From the NCBI RefSeq assembly GCF_000005505.3, contig NC_016133.3, forward strand, positions 58,245,237 through 58,309,236: a stretch of 64,000 bases of DNA. The letters run 5' to 3'. The notes under the pieces were generated by a model that saw nothing but the letters and a program-made list of their open reading frames with translations, ran no database searches and was not told where the DNA came from. The position numbers were made by a program, and so were the translations under genes. Below, piece by piece: positions 35,801-45,599 of this stretch; the stretch's first letter is position 1; every line of letters begins with the position of its first letter. Origin of the DNA: Brachypodium distachyon (taxonomy: Eukaryota > Streptophyta > Magnoliopsida > Poales > Poaceae).

Positions 35801-37000
35801 GAGTAGATTCGAGGCAAGCAATATGAATGGGAGGCAGTATTTTTTTTAGCGGAACTTTTTTTTCGAGATTTTTTTAGCGGAACTCTACACAGGCTAGCGG
35901 AATAGGGTCTCTCCCTAGATGGGCTCAAGGGGCGGTAAGCCCATGGCACTACAACCTTGTTTCCATCGAGCCTTACCACCGATATCCATAGTACCGCAGG
36001 GCCCAGAGAGTAAAGTATAGCAATCGTAACAAGAAACCAAAGTCCACCGAGCCGTGGCGACAAGCCCAAAGCCCGTTATGTAGATGTATTACTATCTAGG
36101 CCCATGTGTGATTCTTACAGAAAAGCTAAGGCCCATTCGTGGCTTCTCAAGAGAAAGAAAAAGCCCACTGGAAGTTCCTGTCACCCTATGGCCTGATCCA
36201 AAACATTTAATCTGAACTAAACGAACATCTATGAAAGGTTGAACATTGCTCTAAAAAAACCGAAAGGTTTGAACATGGCAAAAAAAAAAGTAAGGTCGGA
36301 TCACTGAGATTTTTATTTATTTTTCCATTTCTCATTGAAGAAAATAAGTTTGACTTATGCATTTTTAAACAGCTTTTGACGTGTACCACAAAAAAAGGTG
36401 CTAAACTAGCAAAAACGCAGCAGCCGCAGGATCCTAGACGCCCTCGAACAGTCCGCCTCTCCCAGCCGTCCAACGCGGACTCTACAGGCCTCGAGATTAA
36501 CTCCCTGCCGTTATCACCTAGAGAGAGTGTGCTGTACTGTAGCCTGTAGGACGTTCCAGCGAGCCCGCTCGTAGGGCCGTAACGCCCAACGGCCCAGATC
36601 TTCCACGTGGCTAAACTAGCAACTCCATCACAGCCGTCCAGCTTTCCTCGCGACAGCCACAGAGTGACTCCGGACCCGCCGTCCAGGCTGGCACGCGTCA
36701 CGAGGACGTCGCCGCCCACGAAGCAGGAGGATTAACTACCTGCCAAGTTTTATTACCGCCAGCAAATCTCCGGTCAGGCACTGTATTACGTACGGTGTTA
36801 ATACCAGCGGCCGCTTAAGGCAGGAGGAGCAGTAAAAAGATCGAGGGAAAATATCCGCGTTTTCCCCTCTCTAGTCTCTTTGCTTTCCTCGCTTGATTAA
36901 TTTGTCCAGGAAATTTTTTGTTCTCCCCACCAGCGATTAGTCTGGTGTTTCCTGGCATCACTCCCCACTAAGCCCGCGCTGGTTCTCTCGTCGTTTCCTT
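32823..37000. other. Intergenic spacer between the CACTA element and the AP2 gene
   Basis: No supported gene. It is palindrome-rich to about 35.4 kb and then AT-rich. It holds a MITE at 35723-35839 and a loose repeat pair (a GGGG(C/A)(T/)ATTTTTTAAAAG motif at about 35508 and 35637). Several GGCCCA motifs lie at 36030-36130 and 36590. Confidence 0.55.
35723..35839. mobile_element. Stowaway-like MITE, about 117 bp
   Basis: TA-flanked, left end CTCCTTCCGGCCGAAATTAC, right end the complement of GAATGGGAGGCAG. Inner arms pair (GTATGTATCTAAACG with ATAGATACATTC). The termini are more diverged than in the other copies, suggesting an older insertion. Confidence 0.65.
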
Positions 37001-37233
37001 CCCGAAATTCGCCGCCCCCCTCGATATTTATTTCTTGCCAAGGATACCACCATTTCCCAGCCTTTTTTCGTTGCTTTTTTCTTGCCTGGCCGTGTTAATA
37101 TCCGCCAGCGCCCCGCCCTGTGCCCCGGATATTTGTTCTTTGCTGTCTTGGGGCGTGCGTTTCGATCTTCCGAGGACTCCCGGATCTTTCGCTTACCGCC
37201 GTCAATCGCTGCCGGCGGCGGCGGCGGCTCAAG

Positions 37234-37404
37234 GTACTGCTGGCTGCCGGTGACCGCCGCTTCCGTATTTTCTCCGATTCTAGCGAAACAACGACATAGG
37301 TTTTGTTTTTCCGTGAGCGACGGAATGATTATTGTGTAGTCGGGATCTAACTGTACGATTGTTGTTCTTGTTTTGCGATGGTTTTTCTTGTCCTTTTTTT
37401 TCAG
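37234..37404 (+). other. Probable leader intron of the AP2 gene
   Basis: Donor CTCAAG/GTACTG at 37234 and acceptor TTTTTTTTCAG ending at 37404, 171 bp and T-rich. It would join a GC-rich first exon ending at 37233 to the exon that carries the start codon at 37460. Inferred from splice signals only. Confidence 0.5.
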
Positions 37405-37459
37405 ATAGTTTGTGAATAGGGTGGTGGTTAGGGTTCTGGGAGTTGTTTTTCCGTCATAG

Positions 37460-40400
37460 ATGATGAAATCGGGGGAAGAAGTTAACTTGGACCGTTCTTT
37501 GGAGGAGAAGGCTGCGGGGGAACCAGGAGATGAGGGGAAGATACAGCGGAGCCCTTCTATCAATCTCAATTCGTTGCCACCAATGGCTGCCGGCACAACA
37601 GAGGTTGGAGTCCTGCAAAGTACAGTGGAGTCAGGAGGCAATGATGCAAGCAAGGTGAATGGAGATGGGTTCAGTGGTGTTGATCAGAAGTTGGTCCCAA
37701 AGAATGAAAAGGTTGATGAAGGTGAAGTTCAGGGCTGTGCGGATGTAAGGAACAACTTACTGGAACCTTTGAATAGCGAGAACCGTATTGAGGAGAAGGA
37801 TGCTTCGGTAAATGCGCTGCATAACGAAGGGCGTGCTGATGGTGGCGGTGATCATAAGCGAGTTCAAGTTCTCAGTGTTGTCAAGAAGGATGAGTCTGAG
37901 GAGGAGATTGGTAATTCTATTAATCCTGTAACAGTTGCGGGGTATAGAGAGGAGAAGGGTGCGGTTGGTTCTACTTCTGGAATTACTGCGGTGAGACCTG
38001 CTGCCTCCCGGTCATCTTGTTTCCATGGTGTGACCAGGTAACCTCGGTTCTGTGTCCTTACAATTTTAGTTCATCTCTTGAAAGAAAACAATCTGTTTTG
38101 CCATATTAAGTTATTGACTGAGCAACTCATAGATGGAACTGCCTACCAAAATATCATCTGTCGTGCAGGCATAGGTGGAGTGGGAAATATGAAGCTCATT
38201 TGTGGGACAGTTCTTGCAGAGTTGAAGGACGGAGAAGAAAAGGAAAGCAAGGTATATACTTTTATTTTTACTGTGGAGCTATCAAAGCAGGAGTATATAC
38301 ATTTTTCTGACTATTGCACGACCTGTTCCTGAATAGCGTAGTCCCGCAGTTGCATGGCTAAGTCTTATAGCCTTGCATGAGTAATAAATAGATGGATTTA
38401 TAACTCTTGCTTGTCTTTGTTGTTGAAGACCTTTTCTTATATAGGAGTTGCAAGTTACAATTCGAGATATAAAATCCGCTGACTCACAAAAAAAGTAAGA
38501 AAAAACAGTACTACTATAATCGAGTTAGAATAGTTTCATTTTATTAGCCCCTGAAGTAGTATAATTAATACTAGCGGACAAGATGTAGTTCAACGGAAAC
38601 AAAATTATAGTTCCTGAAGTAGTATAATTTACTAGCGGACAAGATGTATTTCAAAGGAAAAAAAATTAATAGCTCCTGAAGTAGTATAAATACCAGGAAT
38701 TGCTGGTATACAGAGAGAAGCATAAGAGGTTAATAGTACCCTGTATTATAATTACTTATGAACTAGAGGCGTGAGCTTTGACAACAACTCCGTGAACGAA
38801 CTACAAATTTATTTGTGGCATTTTATCTCATACAATCTGTTGAGTGAGATGGACTGGGTATGGTGCCAGCCTGGTCTTTTCCCAGCAAAATCGCCAATCT
38901 GCTCCAGTTTAAGATCAATGCCTAGATGGAATGTATTAAATATCGCTAAGGGCATTTGTTTGAATTGTTTGAAAATCAGACAGAGCATTATTGTCCTAAC
39001 TGTAAGATTGTTAAACATATTTAATAGTCAAACCTGCAGTTATAAGTAGTTATATTTGAACACCTTTTTTTGTTTTGTTTTTTAAACAATGTCTAAAATG
39101 TCTAGTAATAATAGTTGTAACAAGATCATATATACTATAGTTGTCTCTTGCTTCGTATCATACTATGTCATGTCAATGGGCGTAGATAGATTGGAGGCGC
39201 TCTTCCTTTTTTTACGGGAAAGTGTTCTTCCCTTGCGAGCATGAGGTGTGGATAGGTACCAACTCCAGGAACCAAAAATTATTTTTGTCATTTTATCTCT
39301 GAACAATGGATTGCGTGAGATGAACTTGGTATGGTGCCAGCCTTGTTTTCTCCTGGCAAAATCGCCATTCTGGTATGGTTTTTAATCGAAGCCTAGGAGA
39401 TCGTTTTTTTTTGTGGAAACTAGGAGAGGGTCTCCTTAAGAAGTATTAAATATTACTATCATGTTTAATAGTCGCTGAGGCTACAAGCCGTTGTAGTATT
39501 GTTTTTAGTTTGGAAACAATTTCTAGAACTGTCAAATAATAATAATTGTAAAAGATTATAGCTTTCTCTTGCCTTGGACGTCACTTTAAGGTGTGTCGGT
39601 CAGCTGGAAGCATGGTTTTTAAAGCGTCGAGGCGCTCTAAGGCGTTGGGGGGGCTCAACGCCTAGGCGCTCAAAGCGCGAAGCGAGGCGACGCCTTAGTC
39701 AATTTTTGCAAAGCGCTAGGGGAGGGGAAGGGCCGGCGGAGGAGGAGCTTGGACTGAGAGGGGAAGGGCCGGCGGAGGAAGATCTTGGCCGGAGAGGGGA
39801 AGGGCCAGCGGAGGAGGAGCTTGGCCAGAGAGGGAGAGGCCGGTGGAGGAGGATGGGATCTGGCGGGAAGCTTCCTGGCGGCTGAGAGGAGAGAGCTCCT
39901 CTCTCTCTTTTCCCCTTGATTGGAACCACTGGCGTGTTCCCCTCTCTCTCTCCGGACTCTGTTTTCCCCTCTATCGGCGCCCAATTTCTCTTCCTTTCCT
40001 GCCAATTTATGTTTCTCCCGCCGCAATGCTGTTTCCCGCTCGATCTCCTATCGAGAGCGTCCCGAAACGAACGAAACGATGATTTCAGCACCTAAGCGAC
40101 GACCCTGGATGCTTTAGTTCGAAACCTAAGGCGACATCGACGCCTTGAAATTGCTGGGCGCTTCGACGCCTAGGCGACGCCTTAAAAACCATGGCTGGAA
40201 GCGCACTTCCCTTGCAAGTGTGAGGTGTGGGGTTCAGTACCAACTCAATGAGCTAACTACATTTATTTTTTTGCAACTTTTAGCTAAAAATTTGATTGCA
40301 TGAGCAGGACTGGGTATACTGCCAACCTTGGTTTCCACAACAAAATCTCCCATTTTCTCCAGCTTTAAATCTATGCCTGGGCTGGGATCTTGTTAATAAG

Positions 40401-41509
40401 TATTAAAGATCGCTAAGGGCCTTTGGTTGAAATGATTCAATTTAGGCTGTGCATTCATTGTCCTAACCGTAAGATGGTTTAACCTATATCACGTATTTTT
40501 CTCTTCTGAGTGGTTTAACCAATATCACCTATCTCTCCACATTCAATTTACTTCTTCTGATCTGTGGTCGTGTAGCCTTGTTGTTTTTCTCTTCTGAGTG
40601 GTTACTAATGGTTTCTTGCAATGATGTTCCCATATGGTGGTGGTTCAGTTTATTTAGGTAAGCATTATCTGTTTCAGTTTTGTCATTATGCCTGAGTTTC
40701 TTATGTACCCATGTCTTACTGTTTCTGACTTTCCTACTATGCAGGAAGCTATGATACCGAGCTAAAAGCTGCCAGAGCATATGATGTTGCCGCTCTAAAG
40801 TACTGGGGCCTAAATACAAAGCTAAACTTTTCGGTTAGTCTTTCTTCTTACCTTTTTCATTCTGCTTCCTGGTTCATGATAATCTTATGAGCCAATGTTT
40901 TCCAGATTTCAGAATACGAAAAGGAACTGGAGGAAACAAAGGACATGTCTCCAGAGGAATGCGTGACATACTTGAGAAGGTACATCGCCAATATATTCAT
41001 TCAGTGTTCTAAATGGAGAAATGACTGTCCTGGGGAATTGTTTTGTCCTGCAGGAGGAGTAGCTGCTTCTCAAGAGGGGCTTCTGTGTATAGAGGAGTTA
41101 CAAGGTGCACTCTCGTTTTCATTTTGTTCAGCTTGTTCAAAGGGCTACCTCTCTAAAACTAGTCTAACTCACCTGTAACCATGCCCCTATTATAGAAGGC
41201 AGAAAGATGGGAGATGGCAAGCACGCATAGGACTGATTGCTGGAACTAGAGACATTTACCTTGGAACATTCAGTATGCATGCCTAATTCTGACCCATTTT
41301 AGCTCTCATGAAAGACATTTTTCCTGATGAATATTCTCTTGTTTGAACTAGAAACTGAGGAGGAAGCTGCAGAAGCCTATGATATTGCTGCCATTGAGAT
41401 ACGTGGCAAAAATGCAGTGACCAACTTCGACCGAAACAACTACATCGACAAGGGCATGCATTGTATAGAAGGGGCGGGCTTGAAGCTGCTGGCAACAAAA
41501 CCAGAATAG
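37460..41509 (+). CDS. Two-AP2-domain transcription factor, WRI1/ANT type
   Basis: Eight coding exons join in frame: 37460-38037, 38169-38251, 40649-40657, 40745-40833, 40906-40979, 41054-41104, 41196-41272 and 41352-41509, giving 372 aa. Residues 1-185 are a low-complexity acidic region with an LNSLPP motif. AP2 repeat 1 spans about 187-253 ([37 protein letters not shown]); the linker holds [14 protein letters not shown]; repeat 2 spans about 289-355 ([44 protein letters not shown]). The AAIE.RG.NAVTNFD signature points to the WRI1 branch, whose members control fatty-acid, wax and developmental genes. Oddities: repeat 1 begins CFHGVTR rather than YRGVTR, a long acidic N-terminus replaces the usual Ser-rich one, and the protein stops only about 17 residues after repeat 2. 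The third exon is a 9-nt microexon. Target genes are unknown. Exact termini need transcript data. Confidence 0.88.
38543..38690 (+). repeat. 63-bp tandem repeat in the AP2 intron, about 2.3 copies
   Basis: CCTGAAGTAGTATAA recurs at 38550, 38613 and 38675. The unit also contains ACTAGCGGACAAGATGTA followed by TTCAACGGAAAC or TTCAAAGGAAAA. Confidence 0.85.
39603..40202. mobile_element. Mutator-like non-autonomous element with 9-bp target duplication
   Basis: GCTGGAAGC at 39603-39611 is repeated exactly at 40194-40202. The 582 bp between (39612-40193) begin ATGGTTTTTAAAGCGTCGAG and end with the complement of CATGGTTTTTAAGGCGTCGC, giving terminal inverted repeats of about 18 bp with one mismatch and one offset base. 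Inner sequence near both ends is filled with GGCGCT, CGCCTAGGCG and GACGCCTT motifs in both orientations. A 9-bp duplication is the mark of the Mutator superfamily. There is no transposase. The middle (about 39850-40110) is exon-like C/T-rich sequence that might be a captured gene fragment. Confidence 0.75.
39716..39855. repeat. GC-rich tandem repeat inside the Mutator-like element
   Basis: Four imperfect copies of a 36-bp unit, each with GGGAAGGGCCGGCGGAGGA and a following AGCTTGG or ATCTTGG. The fourth copy is shortened (GGGAGAGGCCGGTGGAGGA). Confidence 0.8.
40649..40657 (+). other. 9-nt microexon of the AP2 gene
   Basis: TTTATTTAG sits between TTCAG and GTAAGC, perfect splice signals. With one base from the preceding exon and two from the next it encodes V-Y-L-G, completing KGKQ-VYLG-SYD in the first AP2 repeat. 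Nine-nt VYL microexons are known in AP2/ANT/WRI genes, and without it the frame would still join but the beta-strand would lose three residues. Automated gene finders often miss it. Confidence 0.92.
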
Positions 41510-42520
41510 AACTTCATTTTGTTTCGGTGGCATCTTATATGGAGCAGATTTGGTCAAGCCATATTTGGAATTAGTGGTACATACAGATAGGAGAAATGGT
41601 TGCAGCCTGTCACTATTTGCTGCTTTACAATTCTTCAAATTATAGTTTTTAAGAGAGAAATTTGATTTATTAGTAAACTTTGTTTTGAGAAAAAGATTTT
41701 GAGCATTTGTTACTGCTATATGAGTCCGTAATCTAGAGTTCCGCTGGAAAATGTTGCCAGCCCAATTTTCATGTATCTATAGGGTCCGTAATCTGGAGTT
41801 CTGCTGGAAAATGTTCTACTGGAATGCCAACTCAATTTTCATGCTCCGCTCAACGGCATCGTGTCCTGGTCTCACTGGAAAATAACTCGTTCGGCCATTG
41901 GAACATATTTTAATGCTTGGTTTTTTAATGTCACATTCAATCATTCCCGTGAGCCAGCTCTTAAATCCATTACTTTCATTTTGTCACTCATCCTCAGATG
42001 ACGCAAGACAGAACATTGGTTCTGATTGCCGGAGTACCAAAGACCATTTCCAGTATTTTTGGATACGCAGCAAGAGTTTCTTGCACAGAACTGGCACTCC
42101 TTGACACGCTGAGCTATAGTTCAGGTATAGGTCTTATTTTTTTACAAATACTGAACGGTAAAGCAACCACTGAAACACGAACCTTCGAGATCAAATAATC
42201 AATGACATGCACACTGAAATTTCAGTCACCTCTAACAGATTCATGACATGAACATCACAGAACCCAGACTCCTACAACCATCCAAAGCCAGAACCTATTT
42301 ACATCTCATGATTTTTCAGCTACATAATATTAAACCTAAATATCATCCTCTAGACTTCTCCCTTCAAGTTGGTCTTTGTCAATTCCTGCATCGAGACAAT
42401 GAAGTGGACGTTACACAAACATGCAAGGACAAAGACCTAAATGTAAGCTAAAATAAACGGGCAGGTTAACAGGGGAAGAGACATTTTGCTCACCTGACGT
42501 CTGAACAAAATAGTCTGGTA
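41510..42520. other. Convergent spacer between AP2 and HVA22 genes
   Basis: This 1-kb interval should hold both 3' untranslated regions. A 60-bp tandem duplication lies at 41724-41840. No other gene is visible. Confidence 0.6.
41724..41840. repeat. 60-bp tandem duplication in the AP2-HVA22 spacer
   Basis: GTCCGTAATCT(A/G)GAGTTC(C/T)GCTG followed by GAAAATGTT occurs at 41724 and 41784, with both copies ending in CAATTTTCATG. Confidence 0.75.
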
Positions 42521-44742
42521 TCAGTAATTTTGGTGGAAGAATGGATTCACATCCCGTGCTTCTGATTCTCGTTGAGCCCTGGCCCTCCTTTCCACCTCTA
42601 CTTCCTCCAAGATTGATCGCCTCGGGTTGGAAGCCTTAAACTGCACGAGTGATACATGAAAATTATTATGTGCTTTAGATTAAGCCACGCAAGCACACTG
42701 TAGTATCTGGTGTGAACAAATAGCATGCTGATTTCAAAAGCGAACAGATCTCTGGTGTCAACAAAAAAATCTTAATTGCATAAGAAAATATAAACTAAGG
42801 AACAATTATTTCCACTCTATCTATCATCCCATATAAAGTACTGTACTCAATCATGTCTTAGGAATTTACAATTCAATGACAAAGCATGTAGAAATGACTG
42901 CATTTCACTCCTTATCAGGTCATTTATTACTCTAGCGATACTAACATATGGCACTGGAAATAGCCAAAGAGGGTATGCAAGGCAAAGTGGTTACAAGGTT
43001 CTCTTGAAATGCAGAACGACAAGCACTCCATCCTTCCGGATACACAAGACCAACACAAAAATTTATGTCAAACTATTAGAAAGGGGAACTGTTGCTAACT
43101 TCCTAGTTGCTACTATATTCCCAAATGAGAGTTGGAGAATTCACCAAAAAAATAGATAATACCTTGTTAACAAGAGTCTCGAATGCTTTTGATCCATTTT
43201 GTTCTATGTACTTCTGTGCAGCTGAGATTACATCATCAGATTGACTTGAATCTTCCTTTTTGGGAATATACCAAATGTTCACTACTTGCTGGTTAACAAT
43301 CATTGGCCTCACAAAATGCTCATAAACATGCGCAGCACCATTGAAGTAAGGCAAGACCAACCAGCAATTGAAAAACAGTTTTCCATAAGACCAGAAAGGG
43401 AGCCTGCAAAGGACAAAGATTAGTCTGTGGTAAACTAGTAATCATATACATACTTCTATTGATGTACTTAACATAAATCTCTCAAATCATGAAGTGCGCT
43501 AAAAAAATAGAGAAGGTAAAGAGCAAATAAATTCACTTGACAAACATGACAAATCTTCCTATCATTATTTTGAAAAGGTTCTAAAAAATCAAGGTTTCAC
43601 GGCTGAATATAGCAAGAAGATCGGAGATATAATCCTATGTAACAAGGAATACCAAATGACTTCTTTTACAAAGTCTCAGAAAATAGGGAAATGCCATTTA
43701 CCATTCAATTACTGGAGCAAATGTAAGTTCAAACAGAGTGATAAACGAGTACAACACCCAGTAAGTGAGCCATTGCTGATCATCAACAGCAGATTTTGTT
43801 TCTATTGCACGAACAGACGCATATCTGTAAACATGAAACAGAAAAACAGTTTTGTAAAATGGAAGGAACAGCTAAGTGTGTACTATTTAATAAGAGAATG
43901 CATCAACTTACAGAGGATAAGCCAGTGAAATTATGGGCCTGCCAAAAAAAAAAAGGCACCTCAGTATTCACCTCAGTGCTTGGCACTTATAACAAACAGA
44001 AATAATGCTAACTGCAGCTAAAGCGCTATCGCATTGCTAATCATTATTTACCCATATTCAGTAGATAGCAGATTCGTGTTTTATGTAATGCAAAGATATC
44101 CTGATTATAATACTATTATGCTGGAAAATGCCAGTAGGTTATGCAGGTAAAATGTAAAATCATAAATACAAAAGAGCAAGCTCCATTTGTAGAATGGTAC
44201 GAAAATTTCGTCCAAGGTGAACTGTATGCCAGGTCGGCATCCTACGTTGCTGTGGAACTATAAGCGATCTTTCCACAAGAATTTGAGCAAAGAATCTACA
44301 TAATCCAGATCCCTTCAGAAAAATTGATGTCTGAAACCCCAAAAAACCCTGAACCCTTCCATCAATTTTTTTTTTCCTGAATCCAACCATCTATGCAAAA
44401 TTTCCCCGCTAAGTACTCCCCAACCGAAGTTCCTACCGTAAACAATTCAAGATTTAGAGCGAGACTGTTTTTTGGATAACAATTCAAGTGTGCGAAGCAA
44501 CCATCCGCGCACGCTTTCCCCAGCCATCTCAACACAGCACAGAGGAGGAATTTCCCGAGTGAAATAGCACCACGGCACATCAGTCCCACCAAGAAATCGA
44601 AACTAATCGGCCCAAGAACATCCAAGGGGAGTGAGAGAGAGAGAGAGAGAAAGGAACCAGATCAGGAAAAGAAGCAGTACCCAGCAAGAACGTCCAAGTT
44701 CTTGACCACCACCTTGAGGAAAGATGCAGATCCGGACCCCAT
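42521..44742 (-). CDS. HVA22A: HVA22/DP1 (REEP-like) ER membrane-shaping protein
   Basis: Five exons on the minus strand join in frame: 44742-44681, 43938-43912, 43824-43702, 43403-43163 and 42640-42521, giving 190 aa. The start MGSGSASFLK and the block LKVVVKNLDVLAG are family hallmarks. Hydrophobic hairpin segments lie at about residues 16-30 (ending PIISLAYPLYASVRAIE), 49-66 (LTYWVLYSFITLFELTF) and 74-95 (FWSYGKLFFNCWLVLPYFNGA). They are followed by the conserved AHVYEHFVRPM and WYIPKK. The tail is charged (EEVEVERRARAQRE) and ends NPFFHQNY, like the HVA22a/c group. Family members sit in the ER, shape tubules and affect vesicle traffic and ER-phagy; barley HVA22 is induced by abscisic acid and stress. 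All introns are GT..AG. The 'A' assignment rests on the tail and remembered Arabidopsis neighbourhood. Confidence 0.92.
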
Positions 44743-44960
44743 TTCTGCCGCACACCCTGCTCTCCGGAACAGCGAATCTGGGAAGAAGGGAAAGCGGAAG
44801 TAGATAGAAGGAAACGCTGATTTCTTCGAGCCGCGGGGTCTGGTTTTGGAGGCCACCTACCAAACTTTTTCGTCTTCTTGTTCCTTCACCCTTCCTCCAG
44901 CATCCGACCCACGCCTTGGTAGATTTGATGACTGTCTTTCCGGTGTACGTTTGTCAGAAG

Positions 44961-45012
44961 TCAGAACGCGTGGAGTTCTTTTTTTTTTTATAGAATCAGA
45001 ACGCGTGGAGTT
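44961..45012. promoter_or_regulatory. Duplicated ACGCGTGGAGTT motif upstream of HVA22
   Basis: TCAGAACGCGTGGAGTT occurs at 44961-44977 and 44996-45012, separated by a T-run, about 220-270 bp upstream of the HVA22 start codon. The ACGCGTG core resembles the CE3-type coupling element of abscisic-acid-responsive barley promoters. Function here is inference. Confidence 0.4.
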
Positions 45013-45092
45013 TCCCCGGCCGACGGGCAAGCGCGTGAGACTTGGGCCGGGCCCATGTTAGTTTGTGTGGAAGGAGCCCATGTGGATCATGG

Positions 45093-45221
45093 GAAACCGT
45101 TGGACGTTTGGGCTTGAAGAATTTTGGAGGTGGGCTGCAATCTTGTCTGGGTAGTAATGACTAAACGAAACCTTGGACGCTTGGGCTTCGATGAGAATTT
45201 TCGAGACGGGCTGCAATCTTT
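45093..45221. repeat. 74-bp tandem duplication in the HVA22 upstream region
   Basis: Copy 1 (45093-45145) and copy 2 (45167-45221) share GAAACC(G)TTGGACG(T/C)TTGGGCTT and GACGGGCTGCAATCTT-like ends. Each carries one TTGGGCTT (TGGGCY, site II) and one GGGCTGC, so the duplication doubles putative TCP-binding sites in the promoter. Confidence 0.7.
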
Positions 45222-45599
45222 TGGTCATGCCCACCGAACAAACAATCTTAAAAATCAAAATTCCCGAACAGAGCAGCAAAAAACTCAGATGAAAAACCAC
45301 ACTTAGAAAAGAAAGAAATTTGATGAGAAATATAGAGCAGCTAGCTAGCTTGACTCTTGCACCATCATATCGATACCAGTGGAGTACAATTTCCGTACTC
45401 CAGCTTACGCATTAGAATGTGTGCGTACGTACGTACGTACGTAAGTCATCATAATTAAAAGTACTGGTGCTTAATTATCTGATGGTTTTCCTTTAAAAAA
45501 AAGTGGACTAATGACACTGATGATCTTGGGGACTCACTAAGTTTCCACGGGAATTGGTCGACCAATTAAACAGGACAGAAGCACATGTGTTTGTTTACA

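Larger units (their letters stand above)
38770..40480 (+). repeat. Three diverged direct copies of an intronic segment
   Basis: Copies lie at about 38770-39020, 39237-39400 (plus 39440-39500) and 40213-40480. Shared landmarks are: GTACCAACTC (second and third copies), TGGG/TTGGTAT followed by (G/A)CTGCCA(G/A)CCT, CAAAATC(G/T)CC, CT(C)CAG(T/C)TTTAA, and, in copies one and three, ATCGCTAAGGGC.TTTG plus TTGTCCTAAC(T/C)GTAAGAT. The third copy is separated from the second by the Mutator-like element. Confidence 0.7.
38252..40648 (+). other. Large second intron of the AP2 gene (2.4 kb), repeat-rich
   Basis: It lies between the exon ending GGCAAG-type (KGKQ) and the microexon. It contains a 63-bp tandem repeat (38543-38690), three diverged copies of a roughly 200-270-bp segment, and a Mutator-like element between copies two and three. 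The size comes mostly from these insertions and duplications. Similar introns in the family are usually far smaller. Confidence 0.7.
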
